Below, piece after piece: positions 26,831-35,151 of a DNA stretch of 64,000 bases. The notes below the pieces were generated by a model. That model did not search any database and had not been told where the DNA came from. It saw only the letters and a list, made by a program, of their open reading frames with translations. The translations under genes and the position numbers were made by a program. Numbering within the stretch: position 1 is the first letter of the stretch; every line of letters starts with the position of its first letter. This DNA is from Candidatus Rifleibacteriota bacterium (lineage in GTDB: Bacteria; Muiribacteriota; Ozemobacteria; Ozemobacterales; Ozemobacteraceae): contig JADFZL010000018.1 of the NCBI GenBank assembly GCA_015232575.1, forward strand, positions 1-64,000. Direction: 5' to 3'.

Positions 26831-27253
26831 ATGAAAATTTATACAAAAAACACTGTAAATAGCAAAGGCTTTTCACTACTTATTCTTCTTGTGATTCTAT
26901 TTGCTTTTATTGCCGCTTACCCTGCTATTTTTTCGAAAGTTGAAAATGGACACAGATTGTCTGTTGCTTTCTTCAGATGGTCCCAACTTCAGCGTACAGG
27001 CGACAACATTCTGCATCTGAAGTATCGCGGATGTGAAGTTCCTCCATCGCACATGTTTTCACTGGGAAACGTCAGCAGTTTCGGTGTATCAATTCAAGTT
27101 GAGAAAAATTCGAATCAAATTTCGGCAACATTTACTCCGGTAATAGATAGCGGTGGAATTATTTCACCCACTGGATTCGACAATTATGCTATAATAGCAA
27201 CGTTCTCTGCTACATCAGCTAATTATGCATCATGGACCAGAAAAATTAATTAA
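26831..27253 (+). CDS. Atypical pseudopilin-like protein without Glu+5
   Basis: A 140-residue protein whose N-terminus looks like a prepilin (NSKG, then FSLLILLVILFAFIAAYP) but has Ile where Glu+5 should be. GspK-type tip pseudopilins also lack this Glu, so it could play that role, although GspK is usually larger. It lies 8 nt after the previous pseudopilin, and its stop codon shares one base with the start of the PilM-like gene. Confidence 0.65.
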   Translation: MKIYTKNTVNSKGFSLLILLVILFAFIAAYPAIFSKVENGHRLSVAFFRWSQLQRTGDNILHLKYRGCEVPPSHMFSLGNVSSFGVSIQVEKNSNQISATFTPVIDSGGIISPTGFDNYAIIATFSATSANYASWTRKIN

Positions 27254-28806
27254 TGCCAAACACATGCTCTGTTTCTAAAACGATAAGTATTGATAACAGC
27301 CCAGGAAAACCTGGGTTGTTTGATATGTTGCTGGCTTTTTTCAAAACAGTTGTTCCACCTGACCACGGAATTCTTGAGATAGAAGAAGATTTCGTACAAT
27401 TTTTCTATCCATTTGAAGGAAATTGGCAGGTAGATAGAATCTATCTTGGCGGAAGAGATCTTTTTGACATTCTTAAAGGTGAACTTTCCAGGAAATTTTC
27501 TTCTCTGATAAAAATTTCCGTAGTTCTCCACATAAATTCCGGAACAAAGCTTCTTCCATTTCCCAAAAAAATGTCAGAGCGGGAAATTCTGGAACATCTT
27601 TTCCTGAAACGTGAAGAATACTTTGGAAACAATTATCCAATGTATTTTTCATTTTCAGCACAGAACGACCTGGACGAAAACAACCATGAGCTCCTGGTAT
27701 CGTATGCGAACAAACTGACAGTAGATAGACTCCGTGAATTGATTACAGAATCAGGTTTCTCGCTTGATTCGATTATGACTGAAATTGAGACAATGATCGG
27801 CACCTTCAGAGAAAACAAATCCATGGACAGTGCGAAAAACAACTGCCTTCTTTCAATTGGTTATTCCGGTGTAAATATGGTCATAATAAAGGATGGCAAA
27901 ATTATAGCCCTGAGAAACTCAATTACCGGTTCGATAAGAGAAATTGAAACAAGACTTATGAAAACCCTCAGGCTGAAACAGGAACAAGTTGATGACTACC
28001 TTTCAGGTAAAGTATCAAACCCTGATCAACAATGCATTGAAATTATTCAGCAGAACACCCGGGAACTTCTGGCAAGAATTACTCCTTTTTTTGCATATAT
28101 TAGAGCAAAAGACAAGACCTTTTCCTCACCATCAATCTTTCTTCTTATGCCCTATCTGAAAATTGCTGGAATTAGAGAAAATCTTGAGAAAACCCTCAAT
28201 CTCCCAATAAAAGATATCTCTGAAAACCCACCTGTGAAATCACTTATTCAGGCAGATTACAGTTGGGTTTTTGGCGTTAATTCGGAAAAGACAACTAATC
28301 TTATTCCCAAGGCGCCTCCGTTTCTAAGACTTCATCTCTCGCAAAAAGCCGCATGGATGTTCATTGTGTTTTTTCTGCTGGTTCCACTTGGTTTTTTCAG
28401 AATCAATAGCCTTCTCACTTCCTGGAAAATTGAAATTCTCAAAGAGAAAAATGAAGATTTGAAACCATTAATTGAACAAATAAAAATAAATGACATTCAA
28501 TTTCAGAAATTCTCCGATATTACATCATTCTTAAGACAGGAAATATCCGGACAAATCCTTCATTCAAAAATGCTTTGCGACATTTCTACAAAAGTAACCG
28601 GCAATCTTACCCTTGATTCAGTTACACTCAATTCTGAATTAAAAAATCTTACAATTTCTGCTTATGCAATCGATACAGAATCAGCAATTTCATTCTGGAA
28701 CTCGTTAAAAAGTATAAATGAACTGAAAGAAGTAAAAATCAGTCTTGCTGAAATCAACAGCGGAAATTCAGTTCCGTTTTCTATAACCGCAAAGGTCGTA
28801 AAATAA
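27253..28806 (+). CDS. PilM-PilN-like (GspL-type) assembly protein
   Basis: A 517-residue protein. Residues about 15-330 resemble the actin-like fold of PilM/GspL (LLSIGYSGVNMVIIKDGKII is a nucleotide-binding-like strand-turn). A transmembrane segment follows near 373-390 (AAWMFIVFFLLVPLGFF), then a coiled coil and a PilN-like ferredoxin domain. So the PilM and PilN halves are joined in one chain, as in GspL of type II systems. It links the cytoplasmic ATPase to the periplasmic ring. It overlaps the upstream gene by 1 nt and is followed after 1 nt by the PilO-like gene. Confidence 0.8.
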   Translation: MPNTCSVSKTISIDNSPGKPGLFDMLLAFFKTVVPPDHGILEIEEDFVQFFYPFEGNWQVDRIYLGGRDLFDILKGELSRKFSSLIKISVVLHINSGTKLLPFPKKMSEREILEHLFLKREEYFGNNYPMYFSFSAQNDLDENNHELLVSYANKLTVDRLRELITESGFSLDSIMTEIETMIGTFRENKSMDSAKNNCLLSIGYSGVNMVIIKDGKIIALRNSITGSIREIETRLMKTLRLKQEQVDDYLSGKVSNPDQQCIEIIQQNTRELLARITPFFAYIRAKDKTFSSPSIFLLMPYLKIAGIRENLEKTLNLPIKDISENPPVKSLIQADYSWVFGVNSEKTTNLIPKAPPFLRLHLSQKAAWMFIVFFLLVPLGFFRINSLLTSWKIEILKEKNEDLKPLIEQIKINDIQFQKFSDITSFLRQEISGQILHSKMLCDISTKVTGNLTLDSVTLNSELKNLTISAYAIDTESAISFWNSLKSINELKEVKISLAEINSGNSVPFSITAKVVK

Positions 28807-28807
28807 A

Positions 28808-29356
28808 ATGCTTGAAAAATATCTGAAAATAACACTTATTTTACTTTTAATGGGTGTTTATTCTCAAAAAGTCCTTTATCCAATGTACCTTGAACAGAAA
28901 AAGGATAGATTTGAGCTTCTGAAACTGGCCGCCAATATCGAGAGGTTCCGCTCTATCGACAAATTTGAAGAGAAAAAACGCCTCGAAAGAAAAGACCAGA
29001 TTCTCAGGGAATCTTTTATCGAATTAAGGAAGATTTTACCGTTATTTGAAGATGGAAATAATGAACTTTTGAAAAAGATTGATAAGATAAGGCTTGATAT
29101 TTCAGGTAAATGGATAGTAAAACCATCTTCAGTGTTTAATCAAAAAGATAAAGTTATTTCCTGGCCCGTACAGATTGAATTCGAAGGGGAATTCGCTGAT
29201 TCTCTGAAAATTTTAGCAAAACTTGAAACAGAAGAAAATCTTGTAAAAATAACCTCTTCAACTTTGAGAAAAATTCCCGGAAAATCTTCAGTCAAATTGG
29301 AACTGACAGTCGAAATGCTCTTCTGGAGTACCAGAAGCCTTGATGGAAAAATATGA
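28808..29356 (+). CDS. PilO/GspM-like alignment protein
   Basis: A 182-residue protein with one N-terminal transmembrane segment (LKITLILLLMGVYSQKVLYP), a coiled-coil stretch rich in Glu/Lys/Arg (about 30-85) and a small alpha/beta domain. This is the PilO/GspM architecture, and the position between the PilM-PilN gene and the PilP-like gene supports it. It overlaps the next gene as ATGA. Sequence similarity alone is weak. Confidence 0.7.
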   Translation: MLEKYLKITLILLLMGVYSQKVLYPMYLEQKKDRFELLKLAANIERFRSIDKFEEKKRLERKDQILRESFIELRKILPLFEDGNNELLKKIDKIRLDISGKWIVKPSSVFNQKDKVISWPVQIEFEGEFADSLKILAKLETEENLVKITSSTLRKIPGKSSVKLELTVEMLFWSTRSLDGKI

Positions 29357-29763
29357 TTGATAATACAAGAATATTTCTTCCTGTATCCATTTTAATTTGC
29401 CTTGTTTGGTTATCACTAATGGCTTATGAGACTAAAAAACGCCAAGAGATTGATCTTCCCGAACTTGTATTAAATCACGACTTCGATATTCCCAGAAAAA
29501 AGATTTCGTTTCAGCACCTGCACCCTGCAATAGAAGCTCTATCGAACCCTTTCGCTGAGAAAATTTTTCAAAGTGTTCACCTCACTGGATTCATAAGAAA
29601 TGACGATGGGGCATGGAAATGTATTCTTCTGGGAAACAATAATAAGTATATTGTTTTGAAGCCCGGCGAAACAAAAGAAGGCATGACCCTTCTGAAAACT
29701 GATGGAAAAACCTGTCTTATTAAATTCGGATCATTCATGAAAGAATTGAAGATACATAAGTGA
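29353..29763 (+). CDS. PilP/GspC-like secretin-contacting protein
   Basis: A 136-residue protein with an N-terminal transmembrane segment (FLPVSILICLVWLSLMAY), a short linker and a C-terminal beta domain. The domain begins NPFAEKIFQSVHLTGFIRND, as in the homology region of PilP/GspC (L-x-G-x-x-x-x-x strands). In the family this domain touches the secretin N0 domain. It overlaps the PilO-like gene by 4 nt and precedes the secretin gene. Confidence 0.7.
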   Translation: MIDNTRIFLPVSILICLVWLSLMAYETKKRQEIDLPELVLNHDFDIPRKKISFQHLHPAIEALSNPFAEKIFQSVHLTGFIRNDDGAWKCILLGNNNKYIVLKPGETKEGMTLLKTDGKTCLIKFGSFMKELKIHK

Positions 29764-29909
29764 CTAAATACTCTACGCAAATGTGAGGATTCTTTAAACA
29801 GTGCGGATACAAACAGAAAAATGTGGTTTTGAGGAATTCAAAAATGAAAGCAGTCTTGAAAATTTTCTTAATTAACAATCTAAACAATTTTATTCCGGGG
29901 AGTTACATC

Positions 29910-31709
29910 TTGAAAAAAAAGCAATTTCAATTTATAGCGATAATATTCCTGATTTCACTGATTTTTCAGCTGGCGGCATTCTCAAACGAACCTATTCAAA
30001 ATGCAGTAATAGATACCAGCGCAAAAATAGACATTGTCTTTAATAATACGCCTCTTGAAGTTGCTCTGCAGTTAATTGCTGAGCAGACAGGAAAAAAAAT
30101 AGAGATTCACGTTCCGATGTCAGAGGTGGTAAGTGATGAACTGCACCAGGTTTCCATCGAAGATGCTTTATCAAAACTGCTTGGCGAAAAGGTCTACACA
30201 TGGGTAGAAGACAAGGGGACAATACATGTATTCAAAAACCCTGTGAAGAATTCTGAACCTGAAAAAAACTCTGAGACTGAAATTCCATCACATGAAATTG
30301 TAGAACCTGTCAAGGAAGAGGCTCCGGTACAGCAGTCCGGACAAACCCTGGAAACTGAAATTATTGTTCTCAAAAATAGAAAGGTTGAAGAAATCAAGCG
30401 AAACGTTGAGTCTTTGATTTCCGGGATAAAAGTTTCTTTTGACGTTAAAACCAATTCGCTCTTACTTTCTGGGAATCGGGAAAATCTCAACCTTGTTGCA
30501 AGTTTTGTCTCTAAAATTGATTTAATGCCAACTTCACGTGAGGAAGATGACAAAAGAGAATACCTGAGTGAAGTCTATAACCTGGAATTTGTCACTGATT
30601 TTGACGACCTGGAAAAGAATTTGAATTTTGTTTTGTACGGTTTCAGGTTCGGCGGACAGGGCTCATCTGGAATGATAGGCGGAGGCATGGGAATGATGCC
30701 CGGAATGGGAGGAATGTCTGGTGGATTTTCACCTGACACTGCAGTGCCGCTGAGAAAAGAATATTACCTTATCGACCGGAAACGCAAAGTTCTTATGATC
30801 ACCGCAAGCCGTGATAAAATAGAAATTTTGAAGAAATACTTCGAAAAAGTCAATCAGCCGCTTCCACAGGTTATGATAGAAGTTCATATTCTGGCACTTG
30901 AAGAAGGTTTCGAAAAGAAAATGGGTTTCAACTGGAATTTGAGCGGATCATATACCGGCCCATCAAGGCCTACCGACAGACCTCTCGGAATTCCAAATGA
31001 GTTATCGCAGATTGGCGGCGGAACAGGAATTACCGGTGGTACTGCTGGTACAACCGGAACAACGGGCGGTGGACAGGGATTTGCTTTTGGTTCGTGGAAC
31101 CTTACTTCTCTGAAAATTCTTTTAGATGTTATGCAAAACGAAGATCAGGGACAAATTCTTTCTCAACCCAAACTCATGACCGTCTCAGGACAACCAGCCA
31201 AAATTCACATCGGAACACAATATCCCTATAAGAACACACAAAGCCAGAATCAGGTAAGTACTGTAGAAAACATTACTTATCTTGATGTTGGCATAAAACT
31301 TGATGTTACTCCGCAGGTTAATCAGAAAGCCAAGACAATAGTCATGGATCTTATTCCTGAGGTGTCTGACGTAATAGGATTCAGGAATGATGCCCCCATT
31401 GTTACTACCAGACGAACGGAAACCAGAGTTGAAGCTAAGGACAATGAAACTATCATAATCGGTGGCCTGATAAGAGATGAAACAACAAGAACCGGAAACA
31501 GTGTCCCAATACTTCGTGAGATTCCATTGATTAAAGAGTTTTTCAAATATGCCTACAAGCGCAAAAACCGTACCAATCTCGTGATAATGATAACACCAAG
31601 AATAGTTTATCAGACATCCGAGAAGGTACAAAAACCAATTCAAAAGGGCTTTACAAACCCCAAAGTCGAGGAATTGCGCAGGAAATTACTTGACAAAACA
31701 TCTCAATAA
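29910..31709 (+). CDS. gspD: Secretin (GspD/PilQ-like outer-membrane channel)
   Basis: I use TTG 29910 because GGGGAG lies 7 nt upstream and a normal signal peptide follows (FIAIIFLISLIFQLAAFS). Upstream GTG and ATG codons lack a site. The 599-residue protein has an N0/STN-like domain (VFNNTPLEVALQLIAEQTGK), N1-N2 domains, and the secretin domain (VMIEVHILALEEGFEKKMG to VPILREIPLIKEFF). Near residues 250-268 it carries a Gly/Met-rich loop (GMGMMPGMGGMSGG). It forms the outer-membrane channel of the secretion machine. Its last 20 codons contain a promoter for the pilin gene downstream. Confidence 0.92.
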   Translation: MKKKQFQFIAIIFLISLIFQLAAFSNEPIQNAVIDTSAKIDIVFNNTPLEVALQLIAEQTGKKIEIHVPMSEVVSDELHQVSIEDALSKLLGEKVYTWVEDKGTIHVFKNPVKNSEPEKNSETEIPSHEIVEPVKEEAPVQQSGQTLETEIIVLKNRKVEEIKRNVESLISGIKVSFDVKTNSLLLSGNRENLNLVASFVSKIDLMPTSREEDDKREYLSEVYNLEFVTDFDDLEKNLNFVLYGFRFGGQGSSGMIGGGMGMMPGMGGMSGGFSPDTAVPLRKEYYLIDRKRKVLMITASRDKIEILKKYFEKVNQPLPQVMIEVHILALEEGFEKKMGFNWNLSGSYTGPSRPTDRPLGIPNELSQIGGGTGITGGTAGTTGTTGGGQGFAFGSWNLTSLKILLDVMQNEDQGQILSQPKLMTVSGQPAKIHIGTQYPYKNTQSQNQVSTVENITYLDVGIKLDVTPQVNQKAKTIVMDLIPEVSDVIGFRNDAPIVTTRRTETRVEAKDNETIIIGGLIRDETTRTGNSVPILREIPLIKEFFKYAYKRKNRTNLVIMITPRIVYQTSEKVQKPIQKGFTNPKVEELRRKLLDKTSQ

Positions 31710-31718
31710 GTGTATAAT
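31690..31718 (+). promoter_or_regulatory. Consensus sigma70 promoter for the major pseudopilin
   Basis: TTGACA at 31690-31695, a 17-nt spacer and TATAAT at 31713-31718: a perfect consensus promoter, overlapping the end of the secretin gene and 43 nt before the pseudopilin ATG. It should give the pilin its own strong transcript, consistent with the terminator right after that gene. Confidence 0.85.
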
Positions 31719-31760
31719 AGCTGCGTATTTATAAATCGAAAAGCTACTAAAGGAGTTTTT

Positions 31761-32261
31761 ATGAAGAGAAATAAAGGTTTTACCCTTATTGAACTACTTC
31801 TTGTCGTTGCCATCCTGGCGATAGTAGGTGCAGTCGCCGTGCCACAGTTTTTCAGAGAAAACAAGGGCAATATCAGCACTGCCAAGAGAGCTTTACTTCA
31901 GGCAAATTATATGGCAATTAAACAGGCAACAGCCATGTATCTCTGGGATCAGAAAAACACTGGTGTGGGAGCGAGTTCAATCGCTGTGACGGTTGCAGAT
32001 CTTGTTGACAAGGGGTATTTACAACAGACCAACTTTTCGTTTGAATTGGAAGATGGAACTCAGGCACAGATGGCAATTGCTGGGGTCGATCAGGGAACTG
32101 CTGTAACGGCGAATGCTTCTGGTCCAATATTCCTTGAAGCAACAAAGGTCTATAAAGTTACCTGCGGTAACAAAGCTACTCCAACAGCATCAAATACGGT
32201 TAATTTGGATGATGAATTGAAAACAAAAACTTGGGCTACAATTTGGACTGCTCTTAACTAA
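31761..32261 (+). CDS. Major pseudopilin (GspG/PilA-like)
   Basis: A 166-residue pseudopilin. ATG 31761 has AAAGGAG 5 nt upstream. The leader MKRNKG is followed by FTLIE (Glu at +5) and LLLVVAILAIVGAVAVPQF, the textbook GspG/PilA helix. The globular domain is small and rich in Ala/Thr. It has its own consensus promoter and terminator, so it is probably the abundant structural subunit of the pseudopilus, with the upstream operon making the machine in smaller amounts. Confidence 0.9.
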   Translation: MKRNKGFTLIELLLVVAILAIVGAVAVPQFFRENKGNISTAKRALLQANYMAIKQATAMYLWDQKNTGVGASSIAVTVADLVDKGYLQQTNFSFELEDGTQAQMAIAGVDQGTAVTANASGPIFLEATKVYKVTCGNKATPTASNTVNLDDELKTKTWATIWTALN

Positions 32262-32270
32262 ATATTAAGC

Positions 32271-32306
32271 AAAAAACTCCAGAGAAACCTCTGGGGTTTT
32301 TTGCTT
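32271..32306 (+). terminator. Intrinsic terminator after the major pseudopilin
   Basis: Stem CTCCAGAG (32277-32284) with CTCTGGGG (32289-32296), a 4-nt loop, extended by A6/T6 pairing and followed by a T-rich run. It closes the single-gene pilin transcript. Confidence 0.9.
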
Positions 32307-32478
32307 TTAGGTTAAACACAAACGCTTAGATAAAATTCAGAAATAATCTAGTCAGCATTGTGCAACCCTAAGCCAGTCAATCATCACTGCCATGGTCGTG
32401 AAGCTGAAGTTCAGAGCAACAGGTTTTTGGGAGTGCGGGTATTGCCCTCAAAATTAACACCATAATCAGGAGACCCAT
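32307..32478. other. Leader or remnant before the last pseudopilin
   Basis: No promoter is obvious. GCAACCC (32362-32368) can pair with GGGTATTGC (32437-32445), enclosing about 70 nt with CCATGG at 32391-32396. The minus strand of 32352-32447 reads as a 31-residue open stretch ending TTMAVMIDWLRVAQC, so it could be a gene remnant rather than an RNA. AGGAG at 32468-32472 precedes the pseudopilin. Confidence 0.4.
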
Positions 32479-32976
32479 ACGACTGCCTTTAGAAGAGCAT
32501 TTTCATTAATTGAGCTGCTGCTGACTATATGCATTCTTGCAATAATTTCTGCGGTAGCTGTTCCGCAGTTTTTTCATTCGGCAAATAAAACGGTTGATAC
32601 TGCGCGAATGTCGCAGTTCAAATCAAAGTATTTTTCGATAAAGTCTGCAATCAGGCAACAGATTCAATTTGAAACAGACAAAACACACATCCAACTGCCT
32701 GACAAACTTGAATCGGCAACTGATAACGATATCACCGACGCTAATTCCAGGATATCCATGCTTATTAAGAATGGTTACCTGCACCCTGACAGTGCCAGAA
32801 CAGAAGATGCCAGTGGCGGATGGATAAATTTTAAAATTATTACCTCTATTTCAGCAAACCTTCCTCCCATTCTCGCTATTACAGAAAAGTATCACGTATC
32901 AATTTCAGGCGTAAACATCGATTCCGAAATTGAATCTGGAGCAACCTGGGACTCAATCTGGAATAACATCCGTTGA
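32479..32976 (+). CDS. GspG-like pseudopilin with an apparent ACG start
   Basis: The frame holds a full prepilin N-terminus (TAFRRA, then FSLIE with Glu at +5, then a hydrophobic helix ending AVAVPQFF), very like the major pseudopilin upstream. Yet there is no ATG, GTG or TTG between the stop at 32455-32457 and this signal. AGGAG at 32468-32472 is 6 nt before ACG at 32479, exactly where ATG would stand. I infer a rare ACG start or an ATG-to-ACG loss. The first ATG in frame, at 32608, would delete the signal. The 165-residue product would be a minor or variant pseudopilin. Confidence 0.6.
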   Translation, partial: TTAFRRAFSLIELLLTICILAIISAVAVPQFFHSANKTVDTARMSQFKSKYFSIKSAIRQQIQFETDKTHIQLPDKLESATDNDITDANSRISMLIKNGYLHPDSARTEDASGGWINFKIITSISANLPPILAITEKYHVSISGVNIDSEIESGATWDSIWNNIR

Positions 32977-33080
32977 CCCAAAAATTCTTTTATGATAATT
33001 TTGACTTAATAAATGGTGGACAGGAAAAGTAGATTGAATTCTTGAAAAGCTGCAATCAAAATACCAACAGAGAATAATAA

Positions 33081-33701
33081 ATGGAACAGAAAACCAGGCA
33101 TGTTGAGTCACCACGGGCAGCTTATGCTGCTGGCAAAGAAGTGAGAAATGATTACACTTATGGCGATTATCTCAACTGGCCAGATGAAGAACGCTATGAA
33201 ATAATAGACGGTGAAGTTTTTGATATGACACCGGCACCGCTGACTGTCCATCAGAGAATTTTGCTGAACCTAGCGCTGCCTTTTGGAAATTATTTGAAGG
33301 GAAAACCATGCAAACTTTTCATTGCTCCCTTTGACATCCGCCTTCCCAAAGCAGATGAACCTGATAAAGATGTAAGAACGGTTGTTCAGCCTGATCTTGT
33401 CGTTATTTGCGAAAAAATAAAAATCGATCGGCGCGGCTGCCGCGGTGCACCAGATTTAGCAATAGAAATTCTCTCACCTTCAACTGCATCGAAAGATTCG
33501 ATCAGAAAACTTGCTCTCTATGAAAGCCATGGAGTCAAAGAATACTGGATTATCAATCCGGAGACTGAAACTCTAACAGTGTTTTGGCTTTCCGAAAAAG
33601 GAAAATACTCGCCCGGAAAAAAATATTCCAAAAACGAAAGCATCTCCCCGCATATCTTCCCCGAACTGAAAATCCAAATTTCAGAAATATTCGAAGAATA
33701 A
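33081..33701 (+). CDS. Uma2-family (DUF820) nuclease-like protein
   Basis: A 206-residue protein of the Uma2 family, a restriction-endonuclease-like fold. Landmarks: RYEIIDGEVFDMTPAP, VVQPDLVVIC, GAPDLAIEILSPST, and KLALYESHGVKEYWIINP. These include the D and E-x-L core expected of the PD-(D/E)XK-like site. Members are common in cyanobacteria and environmental phyla in many copies; their role is not settled. It stands alone after the secretion operon, with no strong ribosome site, next to a toxin-antitoxin pair. Confidence 0.85.
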   Translation: MEQKTRHVESPRAAYAAGKEVRNDYTYGDYLNWPDEERYEIIDGEVFDMTPAPLTVHQRILLNLALPFGNYLKGKPCKLFIAPFDIRLPKADEPDKDVRTVVQPDLVVICEKIKIDRRGCRGAPDLAIEILSPSTASKDSIRKLALYESHGVKEYWIINPETETLTVFWLSEKGKYSPGKKYSKNESISPHIFPELKIQISEIFEE

Positions 33702-33720
33702 AATGGAGTATTGAAATAAA

Positions 33721-33933
33721 TTATGCTGTGTTAGCTCTCTTAGGTTTACTTGAGTGCTCAACAAGCTGAATGAGATCTTCAACTATCTTAACCAAATGTT
33801 TAGGAATACGCATTACTTTATAGTCTTCACACTTTTCATTTAAAACATCCAACTTAACTTCTTTAAGATTATCGTAATCAATATCACCTTCATCAAATTT
33901 TTCAATTAGTCTTGAAAGTTTACTTTTTGCCAT
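33721..33933 (-). CDS. Putative antitoxin of the BrnT-like toxin
   Basis: A 70-residue protein from ATG 33933 (MAKSKLSRLIEKFDEGD). It is rich in Lys, Glu and Asp and ends in a basic tail. It overlaps the BrnT-like gene upstream by 14 nt, the usual toxin-then-antitoxin order in BrnT systems. I do not see a clear ribbon-helix-helix signature, so the assignment rests on position and size. Confidence 0.55.
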   Translation of the reverse strand: MAKSKLSRLIEKFDEGDIDYDNLKEVKLDVLNEKCEDYKVMRIPKHLVKIVEDLIQLVEHSSKPKRANTA

Positions 33934-34204
33934 AGCGCTTTCTCTCCTTGTCGTCCATATCTCTGGCACTAATTATCAATGCATCACCATTTAACTTCAA
34001 AATAAAAAATACAGCAATATACCTACCATCACTACTTCTACTCAATGAAGAATAAAAATCCTCGCCAGTCCTATCGCCGTATTCCCAAAAGAAATCTTTC
34101 CGGCGATTTGCAAAAAGTGACTCTATCTCATCTTTGGTAACATTATGTTTTGGAGCTATTTTTTCTTCATATTGTGGAAGCAAAATAATATTCCTAATTT
34201 TCAT
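33920..34204 (-). CDS. brnT: BrnT-family toxin
   Basis: A 94-residue protein from ATG 34204 (MKIRNIILLPQYEEKI). The pattern of an early H-x-V-x-x-x-E-I (KHNVTKDEIESLF), a central beta sheet (GRYIAVFFILK) and the ending ISARDMDDKERKRYGKK is that of BrnT, a RelE-like ribonuclease toxin. GGGGA lies 5-8 nt upstream. The antitoxin gene overlaps its end. It would cleave RNA when the antitoxin is lost. Confidence 0.75.
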   Translation of the reverse strand: MKIRNIILLPQYEEKIAPKHNVTKDEIESLFANRRKDFFWEYGDRTGEDFYSSLSRSSDGRYIAVFFILKLNGDALIISARDMDDKERKRYGKK

Positions 34205-34270
34205 CTTGTATCCCCACAAAAAGACTACCTCGAACTTCCATCACATTTTGTAATTCTAAATGAACTCTTG

Positions 34271-35041
34271 TTACTTTGCATGAGGAAATAATGAGGGGAA
34301 CTTTTGGGTTAGAGTAATTGATTCGGGGATGGGGATGCCCCAGGTTGAGCAATCTATATGTTTCCAGCCAACAGAAGACAGCCCGTCGTAGACGAGTTTA
34401 CCGGAGTCTAAGACAAGCAGACGGTTAACTTTTGAGAGGTCCTCTGAACGCTGCGAGATTATAATCATTCCAATTCCAGTTTCAGAGTGAATCTGTTGAA
34501 TAATTTTCCAGAATTCTATTCGAAACCAGGGATCAAGCTGTGAAGTCGGCTCATCTAATATTATAAAATCGGGGTTCATTATAAGGACAGATGCGATAGC
34601 AAGCTTTTGTCTGCCGCCACCGGAAAGCCAGGAAACAGGTTTTTTCAGATAGTCGCGCAAACCCATCTTTCCGGCGATCAAATCAATACGGTGAATCATT
34701 TCATCACGAGGAACAGAGATGTTTTCCATTCCAAATGCGAGGTCTTCTTCTACTGTTATTCCAACAATCTGCTGATCAGCACATTGAAAAATGATGCCAA
34801 CTTTTTTTTGAACATCTGGAGAAAATGTACTGGTATTGATATCTCCTACGAATACATTTCCAGATAAAGGAACAATTAACCCGGCCATTAACAAAGCAAG
34901 AGTTGATTTTCCACACCCATTGCGGCCTGCAATACCAACAAATTCACCCTTTTTAATGACAAAAGAAACATCATCAATTACCGGCTGAGTTAAATTTGAT
35001 TCACGATATGCAAATGTTACATTCTGAAAGGTTAATTGCAT
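34271..35041 (-). CDS. ecfA: ECF-type ABC transporter ATPase
   Basis: A 256-residue ABC ATPase. Walker A is GRNGCGKST, the Q-loop FQCADQQIVG has the extended form typical of EcfA, the signature reads WLSGGGRQK (GG in place of GQ order), Walker B is FIILDEPTSQLD and the H-loop position is SQR rather than His. Energy-coupling-factor ATPases power vitamin uptake with EcfT and a substrate protein. In many bacteria ecfA lies directly after rplQ, as here, but no ecfT follows. The Gln at the switch-His position could lower ATPase activity. Confidence 0.85.
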   Translation of the reverse strand: MQLTFQNVTFAYRESNLTQPVIDDVSFVIKKGEFVGIAGRNGCGKSTLALLMAGLIVPLSGNVFVGDINTSTFSPDVQKKVGIIFQCADQQIVGITVEEDLAFGMENISVPRDEMIHRIDLIAGKMGLRDYLKKPVSWLSGGGRQKLAIASVLIMNPDFIILDEPTSQLDPWFRIEFWKIIQQIHSETGIGMIIISQRSEDLSKVNRLLVLDSGKLVYDGLSSVGWKHIDCSTWGIPIPESITLTQKFPSLFPHAK

Positions 35042-35100
35042 GGATTACCTTTCTTTTCCATTTTTCAAGGTGTTTGTTTCTGCATAATAAAGGCAGAAAT

Positions 35101-35135
35101 CAAAGCGCCCTCTTCATTTGAAAGAGGGCGCTTTG
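35101..35135 (-). terminator. Strong hairpin between rplQ and ecfA
   Basis: A perfect 14-bp stem (CAAAGCGCCCTCTT with AAGAGGGCGCTTTG) and a 7-nt loop. On the minus strand the tract after it is only ATTTCTG, so it may terminate incompletely and let some readthrough into ecfA. Confidence 0.7.
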
Positions 35136-35151
35136 CTGTATAAAGCAGATA

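Noticed and set aside
32362..32445. A cyclic di-GMP (GEMM) riboswitch
   Set aside because: The stem is possible, but the conserved core nucleotides of that class are not present.
32608..32976. ATG start for the last pseudopilin
   Set aside because: It would remove the intact prepilin signal that lies upstream in the same frame.
34205..34219. An earlier start (ATG 34219) for the BrnT-like toxin
   Set aside because: ATG 34204 has the better-placed GGGGA site and begins the conserved sequence.
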